This document shows positions 57,246-64,000 of a DNA stretch of 64,000 bases, piece after piece; within the stretch, counting starts at the first letter, position 1, and every line of letters starts with the position of its first letter. The stretch spans positions 124,001 to 188,000 of the forward strand of contig JBBEAM010000009.1 of NCBI GenBank assembly GCA_040882845.1, written 5' to 3'. The notes beneath the pieces were generated by a model. That model made no database searches, was not told where the DNA came from, and was given only the letters and a program-made list of their open reading frames with translations. Both the position numbers and the translations under genes were made by a program. Source of the DNA: JBBEAM01 sp040882845 (GTDB lineage: Bacteria; Pseudomonadota; Alphaproteobacteria; Kiloniellales; DSM-21159).

Positions 57246-58363
57246 GCCGCCGAGGACTCCGCATTGCGCCGATAAATCTCCCGCCAAACCTCCAGCGCGC
57301 GGACGAGATCGGCGCGGGCCGTCGCCCAGCCGCTGGAAATCCGGATCGCGCTGCGCGCCTCCTCCTCGCTGGCGCCCATGGCGCGCAGCACGTGGGAGGG
57401 CGCGACCTTGCCCGAGGAGCAGGCGGAACCGGCGGAGATCGCCACTCCGGCGAGATCGAAGGCGACCACCTGGGTTTCCGCGGAGACGCCCGGCATCAGA
57501 ACACAGGTAGTGTTGGGCAGGCGCGCCGTCTCGGCGCCATAGATCTTTGCTTTCGGACAGAGGTCGCGGATTTCCTCCTCCAGCGCCAGCCGCCAAGCAT
57601 CCATCTGCCGCCAGTCCTGCAGCGCTGCGACAGCGGCCTGGGCGGCCGCGGCGAAGCCGGCGATCGCGGCGACGTTCTCGGTTCCAGCGCGGCGGCGGCG
57701 CTCCTGTCCGCCACCCTTGATCTGGCTGGCGAATTCGAGGCCCGGGCGCAGCACCAGCGCGCCGCTGCCCTGGGGCCCGCCCAGCTTGTGCGCGGAGATC
57801 GAAAGCAGGTCCACGCCGAGCCCCGCGACGTCGACCTCCATCTTGCCGAAAGCCTGCACCGCGTCGCAGTGAAGCAGAGCGCCGTGGCGGTGGCAGATTT
57901 CGGCGGCGGCGGCGACGGGCTGTACCGCACCGGTCTCGTTGTTGGCCAACATCAGGCTGACCAGCGCCGGCATCCGGTTCTCCGCCAGCCTGTCTTCCAA
58001 GGCATCCAAGTCGAAAAGACCCGCGGCGCTCAGTGGCAGCGTCTCGACCCCCTGCAGCGCCAGCACGGAGTCGTGCTCTCCGGCCGAGGCGAGCAGCCGC
58101 TGGCGTCCGGCACCGCGGATCGCAAGATTGTTGGCCTCGGTGCCGCCGCTGGTGAAGATCAGATCGGCGGCGCGGCAGTTCAGCAGTTCCGCCAAGCCTC
58201 GGCGGGCATCCTCGACCCGCTTGCGCGCCGCCCGGCCGTAGCGATGCACCGAGGAGGCGTTGCCGGTCTCGGCCAAGGCCGCTGTCATCGCAGCCAGGGC
58301 CTCCGGCCGCAGCGGAGCGGTGGCGTTGTAGTCCAGATAGACCGGGGCCGCCGCCGCTGCCAT
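57242..58363 (-). CDS. cysteine desulfurase paralogue (NifS-like)
   Basis: The 373-residue PLP protein has Lys193 (LLSISAHKLGGPQG) and Cys315 (AGSACSSGKVAPS). The family hallmark TEANNL is present, but the TEHK motif of IscS is changed to GEHDSV. It shares one base with cysE upstream and four with iscS downstream. It is likely active, perhaps with a different acceptor. The pair cysE–nifS–iscS links cysteine synthesis to sulfur mobilisation. Confidence 0.9.
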   Translation of the reverse strand: MAAAAAPVYLDYNATAPLRPEALAAMTAALAETGNASSVHRYGRAARKRVEDARRGLAELLNCRAADLIFTSGGTEANNLAIRGAGRQRLLASAGEHDSVLALQGVETLPLSAAGLFDLDALEDRLAENRMPALVSLMLANNETGAVQPVAAAAEICHRHGALLHCDAVQAFGKMEVDVAGLGVDLLSISAHKLGGPQGSGALVLRPGLEFASQIKGGGQERRRRAGTENVAAIAGFAAAAQAAVAALQDWRQMDAWRLALEEEIRDLCPKAKIYGAETARLPNTTCVLMPGVSAETQVVAFDLAGVAISAGSACSSGKVAPSHVLRAMGASEEEARSAIRISSGWATARADLVRALEVWREIYRRNAESSAA

Positions 58364-59136
58364 TACCTTGAGGAGCCGCTGGCCCGGCTCGGCTTTACCA
58401 CTTCGCCGTCGCCGTCGCCGGAACGCTTCAGTTCGGCAACCTCGGCCGAGGCCGCGTCGCGTTGCTGTTCCAGCTCGGTGATCCGGCCGCGCAGGCTGTG
58501 TACCTCGTCCATCAGACCCTGCAGGGCGCGCGCGACCGGGTCCGGCAGGTCGCCGACGGGCGTGCCATAGGCGACGAAGGGCTGCTGCTCGCCGGTCTTC
58601 TTGGAGGGACCAACGACGCGGCCTGGATTGCCGACCACCGTGGCACAGTCGGCGACGTCTTTGGTGATCACAGAATTGGCGCCGACCCGGGCGTCCCGGC
58701 CGACGGTGATCGGACCGAGCACCTGCGCGCCGGACCCGATGATGGCGCCGTCCTGGATCGTCGGATGGCGCTTCTGGTCGCGCTGGCTCTGGCTGTCCAC
58801 CGAAGGTGCGACGCCGCCCAGAGTGACGTCATGGTAAATGGTGACGTCGTCGCCGATCTCGCTGGTTTCGCCGATCACCACGCCCATGCCGTGGTCGATG
58901 AAGAACCGCTTGCCAATCTTGGCGCCGGGATGGATTTCGATACCGGTCATCATGCGACCGAAGTGGGAAATCAGGCGGCCGAGGAAGTACCAGTTTCTGC
59001 GCCAGCAGGCATTGGCCAGGCGGTAGAACATCACCGCCTGAAACCCCGGATAGGCAAAGACCACCTCGGCACGCGAGCGCGCCGCGGGATCCCGCTCCAT
59101 CATGGCGTCGATTTCTTCGCGTAAAGTCTTGAACAT
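58363..59136 (-). CDS. cysE: serine O-acetyltransferase (EpsC/CysE short type)
   Basis: The 257-residue protein has left-handed beta-helix hexapeptides (HPGAKIGKRFFIDHGMGVVI then GETSEIGDDVTIYHDVTLGG) with the active-site His-Gly pair and GVVGNPGRVV-like end (VVGNPGRVVGPS). The C-terminus carries an extra coiled-coil-like tail (GRITELEQQRDAASAEVAEL) of about 45 residues beyond the usual regulatory end. It makes O-acetylserine for cysteine synthesis and is the first gene of the operon. Confidence 0.94.
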   Translation of the reverse strand: MFKTLREEIDAMMERDPAARSRAEVVFAYPGFQAVMFYRLANACWRRNWYFLGRLISHFGRMMTGIEIHPGAKIGKRFFIDHGMGVVIGETSEIGDDVTIYHDVTLGGVAPSVDSQSQRDQKRHPTIQDGAIIGSGAQVLGPITVGRDARVGANSVITKDVADCATVVGNPGRVVGPSKKTGEQQPFVAYGTPVGDLPDPVARALQGLMDEVHSLRGRITELEQQRDAASAEVAELKRSGDGDGEVVKPSRASGSSR

Positions 59137-59362
59137 CGCTCGGCTCGTCAGATACTCTCCGCCGCTTCTTCGAGAAGGGAGGCCGCGACCCGATCCTGCT
59201 CGCCTCGACAGCCTATCTCAAGGGAGATGGGACTTCCCGATATTTCGGTCAAGTAATCGGGCGCACAGGTCAAATATGTAATGCGCAAAGGCAAACAATC
59301 GGCGGCAAACTTCTCGAAGTACGACGACCTCTATTAAGCCTCGAACGAAAATCAGGAAAATC

Positions 59363-60034
59363 ATGCCCGACGTCATCATCAACGGACCCGAAGGGCGCTT
59401 GGAAGGGCGTTATCAGCATGGAGCCGAGGCCACTGCGCCGGTCGCTCTGATGCTGCACCCCCATCCGCAGCACGGCGGGACGATGAACAACAAGGTCGTC
59501 TACACGCTCTATCATACCTTCGCAGAGCGTGGCTTCTCGGTGCTGCGTTTCAACTTCCGCGGCGTCGGCCGCTCCCAGGGCAGCTTCGACCGCGGCGAGG
59601 GCGAGCTCTCCGACGCCGCCTCGGCTCTGGACTGGCTCCAGGGCTTCAACGAGAACGCCCGCCAGTGCTGGATCGCCGGCTTCTCCTTCGGCGCCTGGAT
59701 CGGCATGCAGCTGCTGATGCGCCGGCCGGAGATCAGCGGCTTCATCTCGGTGTCGCCGCCGGCCAACATGTACGACTTCTCCTTTCTCGCGCCCTGCCCC
59801 TCCTCGGGCCTGATCCTGCAGGGCAAGGACGACGATCTGGTGCCCGAGCCGGCGGCCGCCAAGCTGGTCGAGAAGCTCTCGAGCCAGAAGGGCATCGAAA
59901 TCGACTATCGCGTGATGAAGGGCGCCAACCACTTCTATCAGGGCAAGCTCGACCTCCTGGGCAGTGAGGTCGGCGGCTATCTGGACGGCGCCATGGGTGC
60001 TGCCGGCAGCAAGCAGAAGACCGCGAAACGGTAA
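59363..60034 (+). CDS. alpha/beta hydrolase
   Basis: The 223-residue protein has the alpha/beta core VALMLHPHPQHGGTMNNKVV, RFNFRGVGRSQGSFDRGEGE, nucleophile elbow AGFSFGAWIGMQL (Ser in GFSFG), ILQGKDDDLVPE (Asp) and KGANHFYQGKL (His). It is divergent from cysE, a conserved neighbour pairing in alphaproteobacterial isc regions to my knowledge. The 226-base gap between them (59137-59362) holds the divergent promoters and nothing else that I can see. The natural substrate is unknown. Confidence 0.85.
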   Translation: MPDVIINGPEGRLEGRYQHGAEATAPVALMLHPHPQHGGTMNNKVVYTLYHTFAERGFSVLRFNFRGVGRSQGSFDRGEGELSDAASALDWLQGFNENARQCWIAGFSFGAWIGMQLLMRRPEISGFISVSPPANMYDFSFLAPCPSSGLILQGKDDDLVPEPAAAKLVEKLSSQKGIEIDYRVMKGANHFYQGKLDLLGSEVGGYLDGAMGAAGSKQKTAKR

Positions 60035-60056
60035 CTGCCGGCGGGCGACAGCGGCT

Positions 60057-61160
60057 TCAGGCCGGCGGCCTGCCCGCGCGGCGCGCGGCATGATAGATGC
60101 CGCCGGTGATCGGCTCGGCAACGCCGGTGGTCCCCGGCAGCGACAGCGGCCAGCCCTCCAGGGAGCGCACAGCGAGATAGGCGAAGGCCTGGGCCTCCAA
60201 GGCATCGCCGTTCCAGCCGACGGCTTCGACCGGCTCCACCGCGACCTCCAGGCGTGACGCCAGGGAGTCCATCAGAACCGGATTGTGCCGTCCGCCGCCG
60301 GTCACCAGCCAACGGCGGGGCGGCGCGGGAAGCAAGGACAGCGCCCGGGCGACGGACTCGACGGTGAAGGCGGTCAGCGTCGCCGCGCCATCCTCCAGAG
60401 CGAGCGATTCCACCGGCGCCGGATCGAAGGCGTTGCGGTCGAGGGACTTCGGCGCCGGCGCGGCGAAATAGGGATGGTCCAACAGTCTTTGCAGAGCCTC
60501 TGTATCGACCTTACCCGCCTTGGCCAGGCGCCCGCCTTCGTCGAATCCGGTCTTGCCTCTGCGCGCCACCCAGTCGTCGATCAGGGCGTTCGCCGGTCCG
60601 GTATCGAAGGCCAGCAGATTGCCTTCGCCTTCCCCGATCCAGGTGACGTTGCCGACGCCGCCAAGATTCAGCACCGCCAGGGGGCGCGGCAGTTCGGCCG
60701 AAAGCGCGGCGTGATAGAGCGGCGCGAAGGGCGCCCCCTGACCGCCGGCGGCGACATCGGCGCTGCGGAAGTCGTTGACCACGGGAATCCGGGTCGCCCG
60801 CGCCAGCAGGCCGCCATCGCCGATCTGCCAGGTCCGGCGGCGCGCCGGGGCGTGCAGGATGGTCTGTCCATGGAAGCCGAGAACTTCGACCCGCTCGCGC
60901 GGCAGGCCGGCGTAGTCGAGCAGGCGGCGGACCGCCTCGGCGTGCAGCAGGGTTAGTTCCCGCTCGATCTGCGCCACCTTGCCCTCGCCGTCGAGCAGTC
61001 TGCGCAGCCGTTCGCGGAAATCCTTCTCATAGACGACAGTGGTCGCCAAACCTGGGCGGACGTAGCTCCAGCCGTCGGTTTCGATCAGTGCGGCGTCGAT
61101 GCCGTCGAGCGAGGTTCCGCTCATCAGCCCAAGGGCGATCCTGCTGGTCGAGCTGGTCAT
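60057..61160 (-). CDS. anmK: anhydro-N-acetylmuramic acid kinase
   Basis: The 367-residue protein has the ASKHA-fold phosphate motif GLMSGTSLDGIDAALIETDG, FHGQTILHAPARRRTWQIGD, NLGGVGNVTWIGE with GPANALIDDW, and VTGGGRHNPVLMDSLA. It phosphorylates and opens 1,6-anhydroMurNAc for peptidoglycan recycling. It is divergent from tyrS and convergent with the hydrolase. Confidence 0.95.
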   Translation of the reverse strand: MTSSTSRIALGLMSGTSLDGIDAALIETDGWSYVRPGLATTVVYEKDFRERLRRLLDGEGKVAQIERELTLLHAEAVRRLLDYAGLPRERVEVLGFHGQTILHAPARRRTWQIGDGGLLARATRIPVVNDFRSADVAAGGQGAPFAPLYHAALSAELPRPLAVLNLGGVGNVTWIGEGEGNLLAFDTGPANALIDDWVARRGKTGFDEGGRLAKAGKVDTEALQRLLDHPYFAAPAPKSLDRNAFDPAPVESLALEDGAATLTAFTVESVARALSLLPAPPRRWLVTGGGRHNPVLMDSLASRLEVAVEPVEAVGWNGDALEAQAFAYLAVRSLEGWPLSLPGTTGVAEPITGGIYHAARRAGRPPA

Positions 61161-61260
61161 GGGGCGGTCATCGGCGGGAAACTCTCGCGGCGCGTTGTTC
61201 CGGTCCCCCGTTCATGCTAAATGACCGCGCTCTCCGCAACCTGAATTACCGCAGCATCCC

Positions 61261-62514
61261 ATGGCCATGCCCCGTTCCGACCTCGTCCGCATCCTGCAAG
61301 ACCGCGGCTACATCCACCAGTGCACCGATCTGGGGGCGCTCGACGCGCTGGCCGCGGAGTCCATGGTGACCGCCTACGTCGGCTACGACGCCACCGGGGA
61401 CAGCCTGCACATCGGCCACCTGGTGTCGATCATGATGCTGCGCTGGATGCAGAAGACCGGACACCGGCCGATCGCGCTGATGGGCGGCGGCACCACCAAG
61501 GTCGGCGACCCCTCGGGCAAGGACGAGAGCCGGCAGCTGCTCGACGACGCGCAGATCGACTCCAATATCGCCAGCATCCGCCGCAGCTTCGAGAACTTCC
61601 TCGACTTCGGAAACAGCGGAAATTCGGCGCTGCTGGTCAACAACGCCGACTGGCTAGACGCCCTGGAGTACATTCCCTTCCTGCGCGATGTCGGGCGGCA
61701 CTTCACCATCAACCGCATGCTGACCTTCGATTCCGTCAAGCTGCGGCTCGACCGGGAGCAGCCGCTAACCTTCCTGGAATTCAACTACATGATTCTCCAG
61801 GCTTACGACTTCATGGAGCTGAACCGCCGCACCGGCTGCCGTCTGCAGATGGGCGGATCCGACCAATGGGGTAACATCGTCAACGGCATCGACCTGGCGC
61901 GCCGGGTCGAAGGCACGGAGCTCTTCGGCTTGACCACGCCGCTGATCACGACTGCCTCGGGCGCCAAAATGGGCAAGACCGCGAGCGGCGCGGTCTGGCT
62001 CAACGCCGAGCGCCTCTCGGCCTTCGACTACTGGCAGTACTGGCGCAACACCGAGGACGCCGACGTCGGCCGCTTCCTGCGCCTCTTCACCGATCTGCCG
62101 CTGGAGGAAATCGCCAGGCTGGAGGCACTACAGGGCCAGGAGATCAACGAGGCGAAGAAGATTCTCGCCTTCGAGGCGACCAAGCTCTGCCGCGGCGAAG
62201 CGGCCGCTACGCAGGCGGCCGAAACCGCACGCCAGACCTTCGAGGAAGGCAGCCTGGCGGAGAACCTGCACAGCATCGAACTGTCCCGGGACCGGCTCGG
62301 CGAAGGGGTGCCGCTGTTCGTGCTGTTTACCGAGGCCGGGCTGACCGACAGCAATGGCGCGGCGCGGCGGCTGATCAAGGGCGGCGGTGCCCGTCTCAAC
62401 GACAAGCCGATCGGCGACGAAGCTCAGCCTGCACAAGCCGAGGATTTCGATAGCGATGGCATCCTGAAGCTCTCGGCCGGCAAGAAGCGCCACGCCCTGA
62501 TCAAGCTGCGTTAA
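61261..62514 (+). CDS. tyrS: tyrosyl-tRNA synthetase
   Basis: The 417-residue class I synthetase has the HIGH-type signature DSLHIGHLVSI and the KMSKS-type AKMGKTASGAVW. The tyrosine-binding YDFMELNRRTGCRLQMGGSD with QWGNI and a C-terminal S4-like domain (GAARRLIKGGGARLNDKPIG) are present. The start MAMPRSDLVRILQDRGYIHQ at 61261 is used; an ATG at 61267 is an alternative. Confidence 0.96.
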   Translation: MAMPRSDLVRILQDRGYIHQCTDLGALDALAAESMVTAYVGYDATGDSLHIGHLVSIMMLRWMQKTGHRPIALMGGGTTKVGDPSGKDESRQLLDDAQIDSNIASIRRSFENFLDFGNSGNSALLVNNADWLDALEYIPFLRDVGRHFTINRMLTFDSVKLRLDREQPLTFLEFNYMILQAYDFMELNRRTGCRLQMGGSDQWGNIVNGIDLARRVEGTELFGLTTPLITTASGAKMGKTASGAVWLNAERLSAFDYWQYWRNTEDADVGRFLRLFTDLPLEEIARLEALQGQEINEAKKILAFEATKLCRGEAAATQAAETARQTFEEGSLAENLHSIELSRDRLGEGVPLFVLFTEAGLTDSNGAARRLIKGGGARLNDKPIGDEAQPAQAEDFDSDGILKLSAGKKRHALIKLR

Positions 62515-62517
62515 GCT

Positions 62518-64000
62518 TTACCTGACACTGGTGCCCGTTCCATCGGGATAGGCCTGCGGTACGAACTGGTTCTCCTCGCCGTCGTCCTCGCTCTGCACCT
62601 CGAAGAGACCGCGAAGAAAGCCGGGCGTCAGCGCGGAGAGCGGATTGACGCTGACATCCGGATCGTCCAGCGGACCCTCGATGGCGTAGACCACGCCGAT
62701 CACGCCGCCACCCTCGCCGCCGGTCAGGATGTCTCCGAGAATCGGGATCGACCCCAGGATCTGGTTGACGGCGTAGGCCGGCACCAGGGTTCCGCCCAAA
62801 TCCAGCCTGTCGGTTTCGAAGTTCGCCGTGCCCTTGATGGTGATGCCCAGACCGGGACCGTAGGCGCGCAGCAGGTCGGTCCGCATCACGCCGTCCTCCA
62901 GCGTGAAGTCCCCGGTGAAGCGGTTGAAGCCGATGCCATCGCCCGACAGCAGGTCGCCGATGCCTGTCAGCAGCGCCGCACTCAGCAAGCGCGCCAGGAG
63001 AGGCGCTTCGACCAGGCGGTAGTTGACGGCCTCGACACTCGCCTGCAGCGGACCCTTGGGGAGCGGCCCGGGAGAATGCCCGCGGACCTCAAGCTGCCCG
63101 CCTTCGAGCGTATCGACCCAGTCCATGGCGCGCAGCACTGCCCCGGCATCGTCGGCCCGGACCAGCAGTCCGTACTCCGAGGGCCGGGTGGCGTCGACGC
63201 CTGGACCGAAGTCGATCTCGAAGCGCTTTTCCGCGATGCCAGAGTCCTCGGCGACGCTTTGCCCGTCGGCGCGCCACAACGGGCGCGGGACGCTGCCATC
63301 GATCTCGATCACCTCCCAACCCTGGGTGCCGCGCTGCAGCTCGAAACCGACATTCTCGAGATAGCGTCCCTCGCCCAAGACGACCTTCTGCAAGCGCTCC
63401 CCGGCGACCCGCAGCGGCGTATAGCTTTCCTCTGCGGCCTGCTCCGGGGCAGCCTCCTCGGGCGGACTGTCGCCCTCTTCATCCTCGGAGAGCAGGCCGG
63501 AGAGGTCCAGCTCGCCGCCGCCGATGTTGACCTCGACGCCCTCGCCATAGCGGCGCAGCGTGGTATTGACTAGAAAGCTCTGCTGCAGCCGCAGTTCCGA
63601 AAAGCTGGCGGAGATTACATCCTGGCTCTCGGGGTCGACCGAGAAAGCGCCGCGCGCGATGAAGTCTCCGGCATTGAAGTCCACGCCGTTGATCGCAAGC
63701 AGACCGGAGTTGTCGAACAGGAGTACGGCGGCGACTGAGGCGGGTTCGCCGGCCGGCTTTTCCCACTCCAGGAGAGGCAGCGCCAGAGTCGCGGAAGCAA
63801 GGTTCGCGGAGACCCCCGCCTCGCCGGAGCCGTCGCTGCGTTCGCGTACCTCGAAGCCGGCGGCGAAGGGCCCCGCCAGGTAGTCGCCTGTCTCCAGGCC
63901 GAAGTCCGCCAGCTGCGCCGCTTCGACCCGCGGCGCGTCGACATCGAGCTGGGTCGTGAATTCCCTGCCGCCTTCGAAAAACTCTTCCCAGTGGATGTTG
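62518..64000 (-). CDS. AsmA/YhdP-like (DUF3971) large membrane-associated protein, N-terminus beyond window
   Basis: The frame is open from 64000 down to the stop at 62518, about 494 residues, so only the C-terminal part is visible. The end has the AsmA_2/YhdP signature: LGITIKGTANFETDRLDLGG, TLVPAYAVNQILGSIPILGD and GVVYAIEGPLDDPDVSVNPL. A GTG at 63684 could be mistaken for a start but the coding pattern (TTQLDVDAPRVEAAQLADFG) continues upstream. Such proteins bridge the periplasm and move phospholipids to the outer membrane. The stop is three bases after tyrS on the opposite strand. Confidence 0.85.
   Translation of the reverse strand, partial: NIHWEEFFEGGREFTTQLDVDAPRVEAAQLADFGLETGDYLAGPFAAGFEVRERSDGSGEAGVSANLASATLALPLLEWEKPAGEPASVAAVLLFDNSGLLAINGVDFNAGDFIARGAFSVDPESQDVISASFSELRLQQSFLVNTTLRRYGEGVEVNIGGGELDLSGLLSEDEEGDSPPEEAAPEQAAEESYTPLRVAGERLQKVVLGEGRYLENVGFELQRGTQGWEVIEIDGSVPRPLWRADGQSVAEDSGIAEKRFEIDFGPGVDATRPSEYGLLVRADDAGAVLRAMDWVDTLEGGQLEVRGHSPGPLPKGPLQASVEAVNYRLVEAPLLARLLSAALLTGIGDLLSGDGIGFNRFTGDFTLEDGVMRTDLLRAYGPGLGITIKGTANFETDRLDLGGTLVPAYAVNQILGSIPILGDILTGGEGGGVIGVVYAIEGPLDDPDVSVNPLSALTPGFLRGLFEVQSEDDGEENQFVPQAYPDGTGTSVR

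Overview
The window is a gene-dense, GC-rich chromosomal segment from an alphaproteobacterium, most likely of the Rhodospirillales/Kiloniellales kind. This rests on protein style and gene order: GlxBCD/MgsABC-type modules, an Isc-type cysE–nifS–iscS–fdx cluster, GlxA- and FCD-type regulators, and a Tad-type pseudopilin set. I see no phage, insertion sequence, CRISPR array or rRNA. One tRNA gene (anticodon CAT) is present. Coding density is high, and many operon neighbours overlap by 1-13 bases (ATGA or TGATG junctions).

Bases 1-12,900 form an amino-nitrogen island. Two versions of the same four-gene module occur: a glutamine-amidotransferase protein, a GXGXG protein, an FMN glutamate-synthase-domain protein and a GSIII-like ligase. 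This is the GlxBCD/GlnT or MgsABC/GmaS architecture of glutamate-family amine assimilation. One copy is on the minus strand (window start to 4320) and one on the plus strand (8569-12835). Between them lie a GntR/FCD regulator, a divergent Amt channel with a small one-helix membrane protein, a PH-like membrane protein and an XRE-cupin regulator. The N-methylglutamate dehydrogenase genes that would complete the pathway are not in the window.

Bases 12,900-31,600 hold a degraded two-gene remnant, a NarL-type regulator convergent with a hybrid PAS kinase, an APC permease, a TPR-PRMT-like methyltransferase and a branched-chain-amino-acid-type ABC transporter split over two convergent operons. A large DUF1989-GcvT fusion enzyme, two split-barrel flavin reductases, ribF, a GlxA-family regulator and a diheme cytochrome c follow. 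A repeated half-site, TTGGTC, in pairs one helical turn apart, recurs in several intergenic regions of the first 27 kb and may tie these genes into one regulon.

Bases 31,600-44,500 are mixed housekeeping and accessory genes: VOC proteins, cspA, an MFS permease, a PAP2 phosphatase, a PLP enzyme, tRNA, TfoX-N, a short LOV photoreceptor, an AraC regulator, and an acyl-CoA-ligase/methyltransferase/ketopantoate-reductase-like/CAP operon. Bases 44,500-47,140 hold an orphan TadG/TadE/TadE set behind an AT-rich promoter region. Bases 47,140-53,140 carry mnmA, an alpha/beta hydrolase with a trimethylamine-dehydrogenase-family flavoenzyme, and a protein that appears to fuse an ECF sigma factor to its own membrane-anchored anti-sigma region.

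Bases 53,280-59,140 hold hicAB and a cysteine/Fe-S operon (cysE, two cysteine desulfurases, a TauE exporter, ferredoxin, tenA) with an unusual hairpin/pseudoknot-capable intergenic RNA. The window ends with a hydrolase, anmK, tyrS and the C-terminal part of a large AsmA/YhdP-like protein.
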